A DNA stretch of 64,000 nucleotides from Burkholderiales bacterium (GTDB taxonomy: Bacteria; Pseudomonadota; Gammaproteobacteria; Burkholderiales; Burkholderiaceae_E): the NCBI GenBank assembly GCA_026399835.1, contig JAPLQE010000066.1, positions 1 to 64,000 on the forward strand, read 5' to 3'. The first letter of the stretch is position 1; the number at the start of each line of letters is the position of its first letter. Both the position numbers and the translations under genes were made by a program. The notes under the pieces are model-generated. The model ran no database searches and was not told the origin of the DNA. It saw only the letters and a program-made list of their open reading frames with translations. Of this stretch, positions 61,356-64,000 are shown in pieces.

Positions 61356-62729
61356 GTGAAGCGGCTCTACCTGCGGATCTACCTGTCGATGCTCGCCAGC
61401 CTGGCGATCTTCGCGCTGATCGCCGCGCTCGGCTGGAAGTTCGCCTTCGACCGCGAGCATGCCTCGCGCGACGAGCGCGCGCTGGTGGCCGAGGTGGTCG
61501 CGGCGCTGCTGCCGCCGGCCGACGCGCCGCCCGAGGCGCAGCGCGCGGTGCTCGAGCGCTGGCATGCGCGCACCGGCATCGACGTCGCGCTGTTCGATGC
61601 ACAGCGCGCGCCCATCGCGTCGGCCGGCCGTCCGGTGCCGTCACCGATGCGGGTCGACGGCGGACGCGAAGGGCAGGAGGGCTGGGGCGCGTGGCGCGAC
61701 GCGGCCGAGCACGGGCCGCCGGCCTGGTCGGTGCGGCTGCCCGACGGCCGCTGGGCGGTCGCGCGGATCTGGCGCTTCAAGGGCGGCCCGCCCTTCGTCT
61801 GGGGCGCCGTGCTGCTGGCGCTCACGCTGGCGGTCGCGATCGGCGCCTATCCGATGGTGCGCCGGCTCACGCGCCGGCTCGAGCGGCTGCAGCGGGGCGT
61901 CGAGGCCCTCGGCTCGGGCGACCTGTCGGCGCGCGTGCCCGTGCAGGGCCACGACGAGGTCGCCGCGCTCGCGGCGAGCTTCAACCGCTCGGCCGAGCGG
62001 ATCGAGACGCTGGTGCGCGCGCAGCGCTCGCTGCTGGCGAACGCCTCGCACGAGCTGCGCTCGCCGCTGGCGCGGCTGAAGATGGCCACGGCGCTGCTGA
62101 CCGAGCCGTCCGAGGGCGGCACCGCGCCCGACGGCGACGGGCGCGGCGGCGTCGCGGACCCCTCGGCCGCGACGCAGCGGGCGGCGCTGCGAGACGAGGT
62201 CGAGCGCAACGTCGGCGAGCTCGACGCGCTGATCGAGGAGATCCTGCTGGCGAGCCGCCTCGATGCGGGCGCCGGCATCGCGCGCGAACCGGTCGACCTG
62301 CTGGCGCTGCTCGCCGAGGAGGCGGCGCGGGCGCAGGCGACGCTGTCGGTGGACGGGGAGGGGGCCGACGCGCGCTTCACCGTCGAGGGCGACCCCCGGC
62401 TGCTGCGACGCGCGGCGCGCAACCTGCTGGAGAACGCACGCCGCCACGGCGCGGGCTCCCCGGTCGAGGTGATGCTGTCCGACGGGCCGCGGGGCCCGGT
62501 CCTGGAGGTGCTCGACCGCGGGCCGGGCGTGCCCGAGGCCGAGCGCGAACAGATCTTCGAGCCCTTCCACCGGCTCGCCGGGCACGGCGAGGCGGCCGGC
62601 GGCGTCGGGCTCGGGCTGTCGCTGGTGCGCCAGATCGCGCAGCGCCACGACGCCGTGGCGGTCTGCCTGCCGCGCGAGGGCGGCGGTAGCCGGTTCCAGC
62701 TCGAGTTCGGCGCCGCGGCGGCACGCTGA
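61356..62729 (+). CDS. Sensor histidine kinase (CpxA/RstB-like)
   Basis: 457 residues starting at GTG. Membrane helices at about 8-28 and 147-167 flank a ~115-residue periplasmic domain; then HAMP (RLTRRLERLQRGVEALGSGDLSARVP), H box SLLANASHELRSPLAR (His232), N box RNLLENARRHG and G boxes LDRGPGVP and GVGLGLSLVRQI. It partners the upstream response regulator. The start region arises from a tandem repeat and the end runs into another. Confidence 0.9.
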   Translation: MKRLYLRIYLSMLASLAIFALIAALGWKFAFDREHASRDERALVAEVVAALLPPADAPPEAQRAVLERWHARTGIDVALFDAQRAPIASAGRPVPSPMRVDGGREGQEGWGAWRDAAEHGPPAWSVRLPDGRWAVARIWRFKGGPPFVWGAVLLALTLAVAIGAYPMVRRLTRRLERLQRGVEALGSGDLSARVPVQGHDEVAALAASFNRSAERIETLVRAQRSLLANASHELRSPLARLKMATALLTEPSEGGTAPDGDGRGGVADPSAATQRAALRDEVERNVGELDALIEEILLASRLDAGAGIAREPVDLLALLAEEAARAQATLSVDGEGADARFTVEGDPRLLRRAARNLLENARRHGAGSPVEVMLSDGPRGPVLEVLDRGPGVPEAEREQIFEPFHRLAGHGEAAGGVGLGLSLVRQIAQRHDAVAVCLPREGGGSRFQLEFGAAAAR

Positions 62730-62812
62730 GCCCGATACGCCGAGCACATCGCCGCGGCGATACGCTGAGCATGTCGCCGCGGCGGCACGCTGAGCGCATC
62801 GCCGCGGCGCAC
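62712..62812 (+). repeat. 25-bp tandem repeat spanning the kinase stop codon
   Basis: Units gccgcggcgatacgctgagc-atgtc (62751-62775) and gccgcggcggcacgctgagc-gcatc (62776-62800) are tandem. A first unit at 62712-62750 holds the kinase stop and a 14-base insertion, and a partial fourth is at 62801-62812. The TGA of the kinase recurs in every unit. Confidence 0.85.
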
Positions 62813-62817
62813 AGGCC

Positions 62818-63786
62818 TCACTTCGGCGGCTGGCGCGTGCCCTGGGTCACCGGATAGCCGGGGCGCCCGGTGTTCATCCACTGGACGATGTTGCGCGCGG
62901 CCTTCGTGCGCAGCTCGACCTCGGAGGCCACCGAGTAGAACGCCGAGTGCGGCGAGAAGATCACCCGCGGGTCGGCGAGCAGCGGGTGGCCGGTGGGCAC
63001 CGGCTCGGTCGGCAGCACGTCCAGGCCGACGCCGGCGAGCCGGCCCTCGCCGACCACGGTCGTCAGGCCGTCGAGGTCGATGATGCCGCCGCGCGCGGTG
63101 TTCACCAGGTACGAGCCCGGCTTCATCCGGCGCAGCAGGTCGGCGCCGACCAGGCCGCGGGTGTCGTCGTTCAGCAGGCAGTGGATCGAGATGGCGTCGG
63201 CCTGCTCGAAGAGCTGCTCGAGCGACACGCGCTCGACGTAGGCCGGGAAGTCGCCCTCGATCAGGTTCGGGTCGTGTGCGATCACACGCTTGAAGGTGTT
63301 GCGCGCGATGTGCGCGAAGCGCTTGCCGATGCGGCCCAGGCCCAGCACGCCGACGGTCATGTCGGTCAGGCGCGGCACCTTCCCGGCGCTGGTGTAGTGC
63401 CAGGTGCCGGCCTTCACGTCGGTGTTCCAGCGCACGATGTTGCGGATCGACGCGAGCATCATCGCGAAGGCGTGGCTCGAGACCTCGCCGACGCCGTAGT
63501 CGGGGCTGTTGGCGACCCAGACGCCGGCGGCCTGCGCGGCCTTCGCGTCGATGGTGTCGTAGCCGGCGCCGATCCGCGAGGCCAGCCCGATGCCGGGGCG
63601 CGCGGCGAAGACCTTGGCCCCCACCGGCGCGTACTGCACGAGCAGTGCCGAGCAGCCCTCGGAGGCGGCGATCACCTCGTCCTCGGTCTTGCACTGCGCC
63701 TCGATCAGCTGGATGCCGGCCTCGCGGAACAGGGTGCGCTCGAGCGAGACGTCGAGCATGTCGTAGTCGGTGAACAGGACTTTCAT
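62818..63786 (-). CDS. D-isomer-specific 2-hydroxyacid dehydrogenase
   Basis: 322 residues. NAD-binding core GVLGLGRIGKRFAHIARN, catalytic Arg in NTARGGIIDLDGL, Glu in LPTEPVP and His in FSPHSAFYS. The family includes phosphoglycerate, glyoxylate/hydroxypyruvate and other D-2-hydroxyacid dehydrogenases. It lies just downstream of a LacI-family gene on the same strand, so it probably belongs to an operon or regulon of a carbon source that extends beyond the window. Confidence 0.9.
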   Translation of the reverse strand: MKVLFTDYDMLDVSLERTLFREAGIQLIEAQCKTEDEVIAASEGCSALLVQYAPVGAKVFAARPGIGLASRIGAGYDTIDAKAAQAAGVWVANSPDYGVGEVSSHAFAMMLASIRNIVRWNTDVKAGTWHYTSAGKVPRLTDMTVGVLGLGRIGKRFAHIARNTFKRVIAHDPNLIEGDFPAYVERVSLEQLFEQADAISIHCLLNDDTRGLVGADLLRRMKPGSYLVNTARGGIIDLDGLTTVVGEGRLAGVGLDVLPTEPVPTGHPLLADPRVIFSPHSAFYSVASEVELRTKAARNIVQWMNTGRPGYPVTQGTRQPPK

Positions 63787-63855
63787 CGGGGCTCCTCGGA
63801 AGGGTGGAAATGATACCGGCGGCGTCTCTGTGGGATGCGGGCGGTCCGGTCCGAT

Positions 63856-64000
63856 TCAGGCGGATTCGCGCCGGACGATGTCGAATCCGAGGTCGGTGCG
63901 CGTGCCGGGGGCCGGCCCCCCGTCGAGGCGGGCGAGCAGCGCCGTCGCCGCGTGCATGCCGATGTCGTGGCCGGGGATGCGCACCGTGCTGAGCGCCGGC
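63856..64000 (-). CDS. LacI-family transcriptional regulator, C-terminal end (partial)
   Basis: The last 47 residues are readable, ending PALSTVRIPGHDIGMHAA...LLARLDGG...DLGFDIVRRESA, the closing strands of a LacI/PurR effector domain. The rest, including the DNA-binding helix-turn-helix, lies past the window end at 64000. It is 69 bases upstream of the 2-hydroxyacid dehydrogenase start, so it may regulate that gene. Confidence 0.75.
   Translation of the reverse strand, partial: PALSTVRIPGHDIGMHAATALLARLDGGPAPGTRTDLGFDIVRRESA

Overview
The window is about 70% or more G+C, densely coded on both strands, and has no rRNA or tRNA that I can recognise. The gene content points to a betaproteobacterium, probably Burkholderiales: a Bug-type periplasmic binding protein, three TRAP transporters, cytochrome c5, CnoX/YbbN with an SxxC site, and Czc-type metal efflux. 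I cannot name the genus. It is chromosomal in character. I see no phage, insertion sequence or CRISPR array. The only region that looks inserted is a small toxin-antitoxin pair at 40.9-41.9 kb.

Layout. 0-4 kb (minus): an operon of four overlapping genes (amidohydrolase, YtkA/FixH-like protein, di-heme peroxidase, CnoX) ending in a clear terminator. 4-9.7 kb: a fused osmoprotectant-type ABC protein, a GT32-like protein, glutathione reductase, an MFS exporter and a small cytochrome c. 9.7-17.9 kb: czcCBA-type heavy-metal efflux (minus), divergent from its two-component regulators (plus). 17.9-29.6 kb: a sugar-acid locus around an IclR regulator. Two enolase-superfamily enzymes, a TRAP transporter and a UxaA-type dehydratase lie on the minus strand; a second TRAP transporter and an SDR lie on the plus strand. 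Each arm starts with the same 20-bp palindrome one base upstream of a promoter-like sequence. 29.7-36.9 kb: a PhyH dioxygenase and a second, different metal-RND operon. 37-40.8 kb: Mpo1-like protein, HpaI-type aldolase, FAD monooxygenase and Bug protein. 40.8-42.3 kb: Phd/PIN toxin-antitoxin pair flanked by 54-bp inverted repeats, then a small DUF1127-like protein. 42.4-48.4 kb: RraA-like aldolase, IlvD/Edd dehydratase, enoyl-CoA hydratase, DUF898 protein and M48 protease. 48.5-59.8 kb: a GntR-controlled locus. The minus arm holds a zinc alcohol dehydrogenase, a third TRAP transporter, an aminotransferase and a GNAT enzyme; the plus arm holds a glucarate-dehydratase-like enzyme, a mannonate/fructuronate-type reductase, an SDR and an FAH hydrolase. 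59.9-64 kb: Spy-like lipoprotein, OmpR-type two-component system, a 2-hydroxyacid dehydrogenase and the tail of a LacI regulator.

The main theme is uptake and breakdown of sugar acids or related hydroxy acids: three TRAP systems and a Bug protein supply four dehydratase types (two K-x-H enolase-superfamily paralogues, a GudD-like enzyme, a UxaA type and an IlvD/Edd type), followed by dehydrogenases, aldolases and an FAH hydrolase. The second theme is metal and envelope stress. A recurring structural oddity is short tandem duplication at gene ends and starts (9.65, 61.3 and 62.7 kb) and in low-complexity coding tails (12.9, 35.6 and 58.0 kb). All functional assignments are from sequence reading alone.
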